Source of the DNA: Streptobacillus ratti
Lineage (GTDB): Bacteria; Fusobacteriota; Fusobacteriia; Fusobacteriales; Leptotrichiaceae
Direction of reading: 5' to 3'
Length of the DNA stretch: 34,535 nucleotides
NCBI RefSeq assembly: GCF_001891165.1
Contig: NZ_LKKW01000014.1
Coordinates: 1 to 34,535 of the forward strand
The position numbers were made by a program, and so were the translations under genes. Position 1 is the first letter of the stretch; each line of letters begins with the position of its first letter. Below the pieces are notes generated by a model. The model was not told the origin of the DNA and did no database searches. It saw nothing but the letters and a program-made list of their open reading frames with translations. This document shows, piece by piece, positions 1 through 8,500 of this stretch.

Positions 1-243
1 AAGTATATTACTGATTTAGATATTAAGTGGTATTTTGCTCACCCTTATTGTTCTAATGAGAGGGGTAGTAATGAAAATAATAATAAGATGATTAGGAGAT
101 TTATTCCTAAGGGTAGGTCTATGAATAAATTAAGAAAAAAAGATGTTAAATTTATTGAAAATTTTATGAATAATTATCCTAGAAAAATTTTCAATTCTTC
201 AACATCTTATGAAGTTTATGAATGTCTTTTAAATCTTGTTTAA
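1..243 (+). CDS. IS30-family transposase, C-terminal fragment (5' end outside window)
   Basis: Frame 1 is open from the first base to a TAA at 241-243 and encodes the last 80 residues of a transposase. The stretch reading FAHPYCSNERGSNENNNKMI, followed by RRFIPKG and a C-terminal region with YPRKIFNSSTSYEVY, matches the end of the DDE catalytic domain of IS30-family transposases; the glutamate of SNE.GSNEN lies in the region of the last catalytic acid. The enzyme would cut and join the ends of its own element. Only the C-terminus is visible, so whether the copy is intact cannot be told. The reading frame is undisturbed as far as seen. Family assignment is fairly secure from the motif. Confidence 0.85.
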   Translation, partial: KYITDLDIKWYFAHPYCSNERGSNENNNKMIRRFIPKGRSMNKLRKKDVKFIENFMNNYPRKIFNSSTSYEVYECLLNLV

Positions 244-280
244 GTTGTTTTTGGACATTTACTTTTGGAATTTAGGTACA
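1..280 (+). mobile_element. IS30-like insertion sequence, right end
   Basis: The transposase stop at 243 is followed by about 37 bases ending near 280 that probably hold the terminal inverted repeat. TTTTGGA occurs twice there (249-255 and 263-269), 14 bases apart. The left end lies outside the window, so the exact boundary and any target duplication cannot be fixed. The terminator of the next operon starts only about 9 bases later, so the element sits directly behind that operon. Confidence 0.6.
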
Positions 281-288
281 ATAAAAAA

Positions 289-306
289 TGCACCATTTGA
301 GGTGCA
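289..306 (-). terminator. Rho-independent terminator of the metal-type ABC operon
   Basis: A perfect 6-bp stem (TGCACC/GGTGCA, loop ATTTGA) lies 17 bases beyond the stop codon at 323. Read on the minus strand the stem is followed by a run of six T. This fits an intrinsic terminator closing the five-gene minus-strand operon. Confidence 0.75.
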
Positions 307-322
307 ATAAATTTTTAATATA

Positions 323-778
323 TTAAAATTTTCTAGTTTTGTAAATTTCTGAATATTTTCCTAATGTTTTATTATGTTTTTCAAGTACTTTTTCCCAGTT
401 TTGTTCATCTTCTGAATTTAAAGATAAACCTTTTCCAACAAAGTCATGATCTCCACCACCAGCTATTAATATTATATATCTTTTAACACCTGGTTTAGGA
501 AGTACTAATTCTCCCATATTATCTAACATTCCTTTAAAAAGAATTAACTTACCATGAAAATCTTCAGAGCCTGCTTTTTCAAACACTTCTAAATCTCCAT
601 CATATGCTAAATCACTTAATACATATATTTCTTCATTAGCTTCTCTATTTCCACTATCATCTATAGCTCTAATTAAAATTTCACCTTTTTCTGCTCCCTC
701 TAAAACATTTACTGTTACAACATGTGAAAATGTAACAAAAGAAAACATAATAAATAAGCTTAATAATATTTTTTTCAT
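323..778 (-). CDS. Small secreted protein at the end of the metal-type ABC operon
   Basis: A 151-residue protein with a signal peptide (residues 1 to about 18: MKK, hydrophobic core, FSFVTFS) and a mature domain of probable beta-sandwich type. Visible are a strand GEILIRAID (32-40), a DxxGxLVLP-like turn (86-94) and a GGGDHDF segment (107-113) with one histidine flanked by aspartates. The pattern recalls small extracytoplasmic carboxypeptidase-regulatory-like domains found beside metal importers, but no family is recognised with confidence. The ATG at 778 has an AGGAGG site 4 bases upstream and lies 8 bases after the binding-protein gene. It is the last gene before the terminator. A role in handing metal or a metal complex to the importer is inferred from context only. 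Confidence 0.8.
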   Translation of the reverse strand: MKKILLSLFIMFSFVTFSHVVTVNVLEGAEKGEILIRAIDDSGNREANEEIYVLSDLAYDGDLEVFEKAGSEDFHGKLILFKGMLDNMGELVLPKPGVKRYIILIAGGGDHDFVGKGLSLNSEDEQNWEKVLEKHNKTLGKYSEIYKTRKF

Positions 779-786
779 TTTTCCTC

Positions 787-1680
787 CTATTTAATTAATA
801 ATTTTTTTAATCTATCTAAGTTAGTTTTTAAGATATCTAAATATCCATTCATATCCATAATTTCATCTTCATTTTCATCTAAAGGTATATTTCCTAAATC
901 TAATTTAACATATTTTATTTTCTCTTTTTTTAATTGTTCTCTAATAGTCTTACTTAAAGTCTTACCAGAAACAACCTTATTAATACCTGTTTCTCTTATT
1001 GTTTTCTTAATTAAACTTAAATTTGAATTATATGGAATATTTTGATGATAAAGTTCTAAGCTATCAAATAAAAAATCCATTTCTGAATCACCTATATATA
1101 TTACTCCTAAATCTACATCACTACTATATACTGTTTCTGTAAAATCATTAAACATTTCTAAAAATTCTAATTTCAATTTCTCAGCATTCGTAATTATATC
1201 TTCTCTATATTCAGGATAAATATCTATTAAATCGCTTGATAATATATCTATCATTTTATATATATTACTAAAATCTAACCAAGAATTAGTATTTCTTTTC
1301 CCATCTTCATTAAATTTCTTGCTTAATACTAAAGAATTATTATCTCTATAACTATACCCTAAATCTATTTCTATTACCCCTATATTATATCTCCTAGCTT
1401 GTTCATATAGGAAATCATCATCTAAAATTTTAGAAAAAGTTACTACTACTCCTGCATCTGAAAATATTTCAGATTTATTTGGTAAATTTTTAAATGTATT
1501 TTTTTGTTTAAACATATCAGTATAAGAATCTACAGCAGAAATAACTTTAATATCTGTTCCTTTAACTACATTACTTGCTAAAGTATATGAAACTTGATTA
1601 GATGTTAATATCTTTTTATTTACTGCACCCTTACTTAAAATACTTAAAATTAATAATAAGGTTAAAAATATTTTTTTCAT
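787..1680 (-). CDS. Cluster A-1 (ZnuA/TroA-type) ABC substrate-binding protein with lost His ligands
   Basis: A 297-residue secreted protein: signal peptide about 1-19, no lipobox cysteine. The fold of ZnuA/TroA proteins can be followed: DAGVVVTFSKILDDDFL (75-91) for the usual 'advvv..G...e.wl', NTNSWLDFSNIYKMIDIL (130-147) for the usual 'dpHvWldp.n', and a C-terminal LDLGN...GYLDILKTNLDRL (260-291). In the family three histidines and one Asp/Glu bind Zn or Mn. Here the HxY position reads DSY (D51), the HxW position reads NSW (N132), and the third site reads YIGDSEMDF; only the late Asp (D261) remains. The whole protein has one His (H212). The start overlaps the permease stop as TAATG, with GGGAG 7 bases upstream. 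Metal import is the family role; the true ligand here is uncertain. Confidence 0.85.
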   Translation of the reverse strand: MKKIFLTLLLILSILSKGAVNKKILTSNQVSYTLASNVVKGTDIKVISAVDSYTDMFKQKNTFKNLPNKSEIFSDAGVVVTFSKILDDDFLYEQARRYNIGVIEIDLGYSYRDNNSLVLSKKFNEDGKRNTNSWLDFSNIYKMIDILSSDLIDIYPEYREDIITNAEKLKLEFLEMFNDFTETVYSSDVDLGVIYIGDSEMDFLFDSLELYHQNIPYNSNLSLIKKTIRETGINKVVSGKTLSKTIREQLKKEKIKYVKLDLGNIPLDENEDEIMDMNGYLDILKTNLDRLKKLLIK

Positions 1681-2573
1681 TACATCACTCCCTCTCTATA
1701 TTTTCTAGTAATATTTTTTATAGCTACGGTTATAAAAAATATTGTTGAAGCAACCAATATTATTGCTGGACCTGACGGTAATGATAGCGATAATGATAAT
1801 GGCACTATAATTCCTAAAAGACAACTAATCGTTGAAAATATTATACTTTGTAGTATAAATTGCTTAATAGACTTAGATAAATTTTTTGCTGCAGCTGCTG
1901 GAATTATTAAAAGAGCCTCAACTAAAGATGCTCCAATTATTTTAACAGATGCAACAGTAACAATAGTAATTATTAATATGAATACATATTCTAAAAATAC
2001 TACATTTACATTTTTTACTATAGATATATTTTTATTAAAACTTGAAAGTAACATTTTGTTATACCATAACATTATTAAAATAATTAAAATAATATTTGTA
2101 AATAAAAGTACTTTTAAATCAAAATCTGATACCGTAAGTATAGATCCAAATAGTACTGTTTCTAACATATGTGAATTAACTTTTCCTGATATGTATATAA
2201 GTAAAATTGCACCTAATGCTATAGATATTGATAAAAATATACCTATTAATGTATCTGTTCCCATTTTAGTCCTATTTCTTGTATAATTAATAATAAGTCC
2301 AAATATTATACAATAACTAAATAGCATAATATATGGCGAATTATATGGCTCACCCAAAAGTATTCCTATAGAAATACCTGCAATAGCAGCATGTCCTATA
2401 GCCTCTGAAAAAAAAGCCATTTTTTTAATTACTACCATAGTTCCAATACCACCAAGCATAGGTCCTATTAATATAGCTGCTATTATGGAATTTACAACAA
2501 ATCCATATGCAAAAAATTCAGGTAGCAATCCACTATTAGCAAGTTCTGCTAAAAAGTTTCTTAAAACTTCCAT
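1680..2573 (-). CDS. Metal-type ABC transporter permease (ZnuB/TroC family)
   Basis: A polytopic inner-membrane protein of 297 residues with about eight hydrophobic segments. GPMLGGIGTMVVIKKMAFFS and EAIGHAAIAGISIGILLGE near the N-terminus and the VKIIGASLVEALLIIPAAAA segment (about 210-230) are typical of the ABC-3 permease family that moves Zn2+, Mn2+ or Fe2+. The ATG at 2573 is chosen because GGGGAG stands 7 bases upstream and it lies just after the ATPase stop; an in-frame TTG at 2600 has no site and would overlap the ATPase. It is translationally coupled to the binding-protein gene by TAATG. It should dimerise and pair with the ATPase at 2584-3276. Confidence 0.92.
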   Translation of the reverse strand: MEVLRNFLAELANSGLLPEFFAYGFVVNSIIAAILIGPMLGGIGTMVVIKKMAFFSEAIGHAAIAGISIGILLGEPYNSPYIMLFSYCIIFGLIINYTRNRTKMGTDTLIGIFLSISIALGAILLIYISGKVNSHMLETVLFGSILTVSDFDLKVLLFTNIILIILIMLWYNKMLLSSFNKNISIVKNVNVVFLEYVFILIITIVTVASVKIIGASLVEALLIIPAAAAKNLSKSIKQFILQSIIFSTISCLLGIIVPLSLSLSLPSGPAIILVASTIFFITVAIKNITRKYREGVM

Positions 2574-2583
2574 TTTATCTCCC

Positions 2584-3276
2584 CTATGAAAAAATATCAA
2601 ATATTCTTTCTTCTACTATTTCTTCCTTAGGAACTCCACTAAATATTACTGTTCCTTTAATACAAGTTACCTTATCAGCAATCTCTATTACTTGTTTTAA
2701 ATTATGGTGTATCCAGATTATAGTTACACCCTCTTTTTTAAGTTTTTGTATCATCTCTAAAAAGTAAGTTTCACATACTGTATCTATACCTGAAAACGGC
2801 TCATCTAAAATAAGTAAATTAGGTTGTGGATGCAAAGCTTGTGCAAGTAAAACTCTTTGTAATTCTCCACCTGATAAAGACCCTAACATTCTATCTTTTT
2901 TATGATACATATCTATTTTTTTTAAAAGTTCATTTATCTTTAACCTTGTTTCATTATTCATACCAAAAAATACTGCTCTGTCTTGAAAAATCATGGCTAA
3001 AAAATCTTCTACTGTAATAGGAAGTGTTTTATCAAAATCTAAATTTTGTGGAACATATCCTATAACTTTTCCCTCATCATAACTCATCTTTATTTCTCCC
3101 TCAAAGGGAACTAAAGATAACATACACTTTACTAAGCTTGATTTCCCACCACCATTTGGACCTATAAGGCAATGAATTTCTCCACTTTTAATATCTATAT
3201 TAATATTTTTAAGTATTTGATTCCCCCCTAAATTAAGTGAAACATCTTTTAAACTTAATTCTACTCCTTTTTTCAT
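2584..3276 (-). CDS. Metal-type ABC transporter ATP-binding protein (ZnuC family)
   Basis: A cytoplasmic ATPase of 230 residues, the usual length. It has Walker A GPNGGGKSS (about 39-47), a Q-loop in YVPQNLDFD, the signature LSGGELQRV (about 134-142), Walker B LLILDEP and the H-loop in IWIHHNLKQV. The pattern GYVPQ...LPITVEDFL and the HHNL motif are typical of the Zn/Mn importer branch. The ATG at 3276 follows an AGGGG site and lies 11 bases after the upstream stop. It drives import through the permease encoded next. No residue expected for ATP hydrolysis is missing. Confidence 0.93.
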   Translation of the reverse strand: MKKGVELSLKDVSLNLGGNQILKNINIDIKSGEIHCLIGPNGGGKSSLVKCMLSLVPFEGEIKMSYDEGKVIGYVPQNLDFDKTLPITVEDFLAMIFQDRAVFFGMNNETRLKINELLKKIDMYHKKDRMLGSLSGGELQRVLLAQALHPQPNLLILDEPFSGIDTVCETYFLEMIQKLKKEGVTIIWIHHNLKQVIEIADKVTCIKGTVIFSGVPKEEIVEERIFDIFS

Positions 3277-3287
3277 TTTATCCCCTT

Positions 3288-3827
3288 TTATATATCTTTT
3301 CCAGTTAAAGGTTTTACTTCATAAAACATTTTAGATATTTTTAAAATATCTTTTTCTACTATTTCCCCCTTATAGTATTTAATGATATTTTTAACATCAT
3401 TTCCCTCAATAACTGAATCTATTAAAAAATTCCCTATATCATCATTTTTACTTATACCTAAGTAATAATAATGATTTTCTTTAATAACTAAACTCCAATC
3501 AAGTTTACCTCTTTTTTCCCATAAATCATCTTTAACAAAAGGATAAATATATTCATTTTCAAGGCTTTCTATACTTGGATATCCACTATCTTTAGCAAAA
3601 AATTCTAAATTTGTGCTAAAATTATACAAATCTGAATATATCCCATTTTCTTCTGGATTAAAACTCTCAAAACTACTTATTTCTTTTTCTGATAAAAATT
3701 TATCTTCATAACTACTTTTTGTAAAATTTATCAACAAAACTGATGTTATAAGCAAAACTAGTATTGTTATTAATATATATATACTTTCTTTTTTATTATT
3801 CTGAGGTTTAATATATTCTATTTTCAT
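3288..3827 (-). CDS. Single-pass membrane-anchored accessory protein of the metal-type ABC operon
   Basis: First gene of the operon: 179 residues with a short cytoplasmic head, one membrane helix (about 16-34, ESIYILITILVLLITSVLLI) and an extracytoplasmic domain of about 140 residues rich in Tyr, Asp and Glu (YPSIESLENEYIYPFVKDDLW, DWSLVIKENHYYYLGISK). I do not recognise it with certainty. Small membrane proteins of this size and topology sit next to some bacterial zinc-type importers (I recall the name DUF6162), so that is the first family to test. The ATG at 3827 is preferred over an upstream in-frame ATG at 3884 because GGAGG lies 9 bases before it and the -10 box at 3856-3861 lies between the two. 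A chaperone or docking role is inference. Confidence 0.8.
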   Translation of the reverse strand: MKIEYIKPQNNKKESIYILITILVLLITSVLLINFTKSSYEDKFLSEKEISSFESFNPEENGIYSDLYNFSTNLEFFAKDSGYPSIESLENEYIYPFVKDDLWEKRGKLDWSLVIKENHYYYLGISKNDDIGNFLIDSVIEGNDVKNIIKYYKGEIVEKDILKISKMFYEVKPLTGKDI

Positions 3828-3855
3828 ATTTTCACACCTCCAAAGCTTTAAAACG

Positions 3856-3884
3856 ATTATATCACTTTTACCTTTATTCTTCAA
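3856..3884 (-). promoter_or_regulatory. Sigma70-like promoter of the metal-type ABC operon
   Basis: On the minus strand TTGAAG (3879-3884), a 17-bp spacer, then a perfect TATAAT (3856-3861). About 20-30 bases of leader precede the start at 3827. Just upstream is a perfect palindrome GTATTAATAC (3898-3907), which could be an operator half or chance. Confidence 0.8.
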
Positions 3885-3950
3885 GCTTGCAAATTCAGTA
3901 TTAATACGGTTTTTGCCTTTATTTATCAGAAAAATTGTTCATGATTTTTT

Positions 3951-5027
3951 TTAGTGTTCTTTCCAAATATTTAATAAAATATATATACTAAAAATAAGTA
4001 AGAAAATGAAGATATATAAATTAAAATATTCAAATTCTATACTAATATATTTAAACCTTGAAATAAGATGTATTAATTCCATAACTAGATTATAGTATTT
4101 ATCTATTAATACAGCAAAAATTGAAATACCAAAAATATTTAAAATAAAATTTATAAATATCATCTCTATAAGTAATGTAAATACTGGAATAATTAATATA
4201 TTTACTAAAAAAGTAAATATTAGAATAATATTTGAGAAATAGTAAGAAAAAGGCATAATTGCTATTTGAATACATAAATTTAAATAAATAAAACTAAAGC
4301 TATAGCCTTTAATTAAAGGATATATGTATATGAGGATAAAAACTGATGAAAAAGTATAAATAAAACCTGAATCAAAAATATTAGACATATTATTTAATAA
4401 TAAAACAACTATACTAACTATATACATATCACTTTTACTTAAACCAAAAAAATCTAGTAATTTCATTAAATATACTCTTTTTATAGATGCTGAAAATCCA
4501 ATTAAAACAGAATAAATAGTGATAAAAATAAAGGATATGTATCTATTTTTAAAAATAGATGAAATTAAATGAATATGCAATCCAGAAATAGCAATTAAAT
4601 GTATAATTCCTAAATAATTAAACATTTTCAATGTTTCCCTATCAATATCACTCTTATCACCAAGTATTATCGCTTTACTTATAGAGCGAGTATCAAAATT
4701 TTCATATGACTTATTTATAACACTTAAAATATATTGCCTATAAGTATTAAAATAACTAGATTTTACATTTAAAATCCTACCTTTATCCTTATTATCCCAA
4801 ACATATGAAATAATATACCTACCATATTTTAAGTCATCATCATTTCTTAAAAATATTTTTCTATTAGTATACTTACCATTAATTTTAATAACACTCATAT
4901 TCTTACCGACTACTTTAACATCTAAACTATATATTAACCCATAAGAAATATCATCTACATTAAATTTATATAAATTAAAAAATACAAAAAGAATGAAAAT
5001 AGAAAATATATATAAATATTTTTTCAT
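3951..5027 (-). CDS. comEC: ComEC/Rec2-family competence channel protein, short form
   Basis: A polytopic membrane protein of 358 residues. An N-terminal helix (about 4-20) is followed by a small soluble part (about 35-95) that may be the reduced OB-like domain of ComEC, then the competence core: AIILGDKSDID (119-129) and LGIIHLIAISGLHIHLI (139-155), the family's most conserved stretch, then about seven hydrophobic helices to the end. ComEC carries single-stranded DNA across the inner membrane during transformation. The C-terminal metallo-beta-lactamase-like nuclease domain of long ComEC proteins is absent. The ATG overlaps the stop of the pseudopilin gene as ATGA, so the two are coupled. No clear terminator follows; the next promoter starts 67 bases on. 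Confidence 0.85.
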   Translation of the reverse strand: MKKYLYIFSIFILFVFFNLYKFNVDDISYGLIYSLDVKVVGKNMSVIKINGKYTNRKIFLRNDDDLKYGRYIISYVWDNKDKGRILNVKSSYFNTYRQYILSVINKSYENFDTRSISKAIILGDKSDIDRETLKMFNYLGIIHLIAISGLHIHLISSIFKNRYISFIFITIYSVLIGFSASIKRVYLMKLLDFFGLSKSDMYIVSIVVLLLNNMSNIFDSGFIYTFSSVFILIYIYPLIKGYSFSFIYLNLCIQIAIMPFSYYFSNIILIFTFLVNILIIPVFTLLIEMIFINFILNIFGISIFAVLIDKYYNLVMELIHLISRFKYISIEFEYFNLYIFIFLLIFSIYILLNIWKEH

Positions 5028-5473
5028 AATTTTATACCTTTTACTGTTATTACAGGATATGAAATGCTATTACTACTATCAAATGATATTTCAGCAAGTA
5101 AATTACCAGATTTATTTAATATGAGTAAATTAAAACCCCTATTAAGATTACCATTTTCAGTAAAATATCTTTCAAAATTAGCTATGTCAGACTTATTTTT
5201 GCTTAAATATATAAATTCATCAGATAATTTTAAATTATTCTTACCAAAAAATATTTCTTTTTTCTCTAAATCAAAATATATAGGTATATATTCTCCATAT
5301 ATTTCTGATTTTTTTTGATTTTTCCTAAATGAACTAGTAATTTCAACTACTTCTTTTTTAAGTCTTTCTTTTTCTAAGATGAAACGATAAGATTTTGATG
5401 ATATAAAAAATGTAACTAAAATTAATGATATGTAAACTATCACCTCTATTAATGTTATCCCCCTATTTTTCAT
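5024..5473 (-). CDS. Type IV pilin-like / competence pseudopilin
   Basis: A 149-residue protein beginning MKNRGITLIEVIVYISLILV: a short basic leader, cleavage Gly at residue 5, Glu at +5 of the mature chain, and a hydrophobic alpha1 helix of about 20 residues. This is the class III signal read by prepilin peptidase. The rest (SSFRKNQKKSEIYGEYIPIYFD, YFTENGNLNRGFNLLI, PVITVKGIKL) resembles the beta-rich heads of GspH/ComGD-like minor pilins. Because it is coupled to a ComEC gene, a part in a DNA-uptake pseudopilus is likely; a type II secretion or pilus role is the alternative. The GGGGG site lies 4 bases before the ATG. Confidence 0.85.
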   Translation of the reverse strand: MKNRGITLIEVIVYISLILVTFFISSKSYRFILEKERLKKEVVEITSSFRKNQKKSEIYGEYIPIYFDLEKKEIFFGKNNLKLSDEFIYLSKNKSDIANFERYFTENGNLNRGFNLLILNKSGNLLAEISFDSSNSISYPVITVKGIKL

Positions 5474-5491
5474 TATTCCCCCTTTTTTTTA

Positions 5492-5520
5492 ATTATATCT
5501 TAATTTTTAATAAAAGTAAA
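5492..5520 (-). promoter_or_regulatory. Promoter of the pseudopilin-comEC pair
   Basis: On the minus strand TTTACT (5515-5520), 17-bp spacer, TATAAT (5492-5497). The -35 lies in the T-rich tail of the PFOR terminator. Transcription would start about 10-15 bases before the pseudopilin ATG. Confidence 0.6.
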
Positions 5521-5526
5521 TAAAAA

Positions 5527-5548
5527 ATCCTTGGCATTTCCCAAGGAT
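5527..5548 (-). terminator. Rho-independent terminator of pyruvate:ferredoxin oxidoreductase
   Basis: An 8-bp perfect stem (ATCCTTGG/CCAAGGAT, 6-base loop) abuts the stop codon of the gene ending at 5549, and on the minus strand runs into TTTTTTATTT. Confidence 0.85.
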
Positions 5549-8500
5549 TTATTCTTCCTTATAGTCCATTTTAGATAATCTTTGATAATAGTTCCATACT
5601 TCTTTAGAATTATTCATATTTTTTTCAAATAATTCAGTTGCCATTTCTGGATTAGTTTTCATAAGTGAAGTAAATCTTGTTTCACTCATTAAGAAATCCA
5701 TATATTTATCCCAGTTTGGTTTTCTACTATCAAGTTGTAATGGATTTTTACCTGTTTTAGCTCTTCTTGGATCAAATCTTAATAAAGTCCAATAACCTAC
5801 TTCTGTTGCTAATTTTTCATGTTCATTGGCTATTCCAAGTCCTCCCTTAATACCATGAGCTATACAAGGTGAATATGCTATAACTATAGCTGGTCCATCA
5901 TATTCTTGAGCCTCTTTTAAAGCTTTTAATGTTTGATTTTGATTTGCACCCATAGAAATTTTTGCTACATATATATCTCCATAACTCATCATAATTGATG
6001 CTAAATCTTTTTTCTTTCTTCTCTTACCATTATTAGTAAATTTAGCAACAGATGCTATTGGAGATGAAGATGATGATTGACCACCAGTATTTGAATAAAC
6101 TTCTGTATCAAGAACTAAAACCTTAATATTATCTCCTGTTCCTAAAACATGATCAAGTCCACCAAACCCTATATCATAAGCCCAACCATCTCCACCTATA
6201 ACCCAAATAGATCTTTGATTTAAATAGTATTTTAATTCTAAAATATTTTCAATTTCTTCATATTTATCCTTATTAGACTCTAAAGCATTTAATAATTCTT
6301 CTTTAATTTTCTGTATCTCATTTGCATTGTTTACTACACTTAAATACTTTTCTAATATTTCTTTTAAAGAATTATCTATATTTTCTTTTTTACTTAAATT
6401 ATCTATTAATTCCACAACTCTTATTCTCAATTTTTCACTTGCTTGAAGCATACCGTAACCATATTCAGCCGTGTCTTCAAATAAAGAAGATGACCATGTT
6501 GGACCTTGTCCTTTATCATTAGTTGTATATGGTGTTGATGGTGCATAACCACCATAAATAGATGAACAACCTGTTGAATTTGCTATCATCATTCTATCTC
6601 CATAAATTTGAGTTAAAAGTTTAATATATGGAGTTTCTCCACAACCTACACAAGCTCCTGAAAATTCAAATAAAGGTTTAGCAAATTGTGAACCTATAAC
6701 TGTTTCTCTATTAAAATACTCATCTTTGTATGTTACATGATTATATAAATAATCTGCATTTTCTTTTTCACCCTTTTCAAGCTGTTCTTCTATAGGTCTC
6801 ATTACTAAAGCCTTAGTTCTTGCTGGGCATACTTCTGCACATGCCGTACAACCTGTACAATCGAGAGGAGAAACCTGTATTCTATATCTTAATCTTTCAA
6901 GACCTTTTCCTAATGGATTTAATAAATCCATACTATTTGGTATATTTTCTAATTCTTTCTCATCAATTAAAAAAGGTCTTATAGCTGCATGAGGACAAAC
7001 ATAAGAACATTGATTGCATTGTATACAATGTTCTGGTCTCCATTCTGGTATATATTTAGCTATTGCTCTTTTTTCAAAATTCGCCTCTCCATTTTCAAAA
7101 GTACCGTCCTCATACCCATCAAATATTGAAACTGGTAATTCATCTCCTTTTAAAGCTGTCATAGGTTCAGCAATTTTAGCTATAAAAGAATTTTTATCTA
7201 AACTATTCCCATAATCTAGGGTTAAATATTCCTCTTCATCTACTAAATTTGCCCATTCTTTTTTTACTTCTATTTCAACTATATTTTCTTCTGCCAATTC
7301 TATCATTTTTAAATTCTTAAGAACTATGTCTTCTCCCTTTAATCCATAGTTTTTAATGACATGTTTTTTTAATTCTTCTTTTGCCATTTTAAAGTCTATT
7401 ATATTAATAAGTTTAAAAAAAGCTGATTGTAATATAGTATTAGTCTTACTTATCATACCTAAATCATAAGCTATTTTATTTGCATTAATTACAAAAAATC
7501 TTGCTTCTGCTAAAGCAAGTTCCCTCTTTATTTTCTTTGGTAAACTCTCAATTAATCTTTCTCCCTCATATATACTATTTAGTAAAAAAGTTCCTTTTTT
7601 TCTTAACCCTGAAAGTACATCATATTTTTTCAAAAAAGTTTGATTAGAACATGATACAAAACTAGGATTACTAACTAAATATGTCGAAGTTATAGGTTTA
7701 TCGCTAAATCTTAAATGAGACCTAGTAATACCACCAGATTTTTTAGAATCATAAGAAAAATAGGCTTGTACATATTTATCAGTTAAATCTCCAATTATTT
7801 TTACACTACTTTTATTAGCCCCTACAGTTCCATCTGACCCTAATCCAAAAAAAAGACATGAAATATCATTTTCCTTTGATAAATCTGGATTTTCATATAT
7901 AGGAAGTGAAGTAAATGTAACATCATCTTTTATTCCTACAGTAAAATGGTCTTTAGGTTCTTTTAATACTAAATTTTTAAATACAGAAATAATATGAGAT
8001 GGATTTACATTTTTAGAAGCTAATCCATATCTTCCACCAATAACTTTTGGTGCATTTTCTCTTCCATAAAGTACTGATTTAACATCTAAATAAAGTGGTT
8101 CTCCATAAGAACCTGGTTCTTTAGTTCTATCTAATACTGCAATTTTTTTAACACTCTCTGGTAATTCTTGTAAAAAATCCTTTGCAGAAAATGGTCTGTA
8201 TAGACTTACCTTAATCATACCAACCTTTTCTCCACGTGCATTTAAAAAATCTATAGTTTCTTTAATAGTTTCACATACAGATCCCATTGCAACTATTACA
8301 GATCTTGCATCTTTATGACCATAATAAGTATAAGGTTTATACTCTCTACCAGTAATTTTAGAAATTTCTTTCATATATTCTTTAACTATCTCTACTGAAT
8401 TATTATAGAAAATATTCTGTGCTTCTCTTGCTTGAAAGAAAATATCATCATTTTGTGCTGTTCCTCTTGTTACTGGTACATCAGGTGTTAAAGACCTCAT

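Noticed and set aside
2574-2600. Longer TTG start for the metal-type permease
   Set aside because: No ribosome site, and it would overlap the ATPase gene; ATG at 2573 has GGGGAG at good spacing.
5527-5548. Operator reading of the 8-bp inverted repeat
   Set aside because: It abuts the PFOR stop and is followed by a T-run, so a terminator explains it fully.
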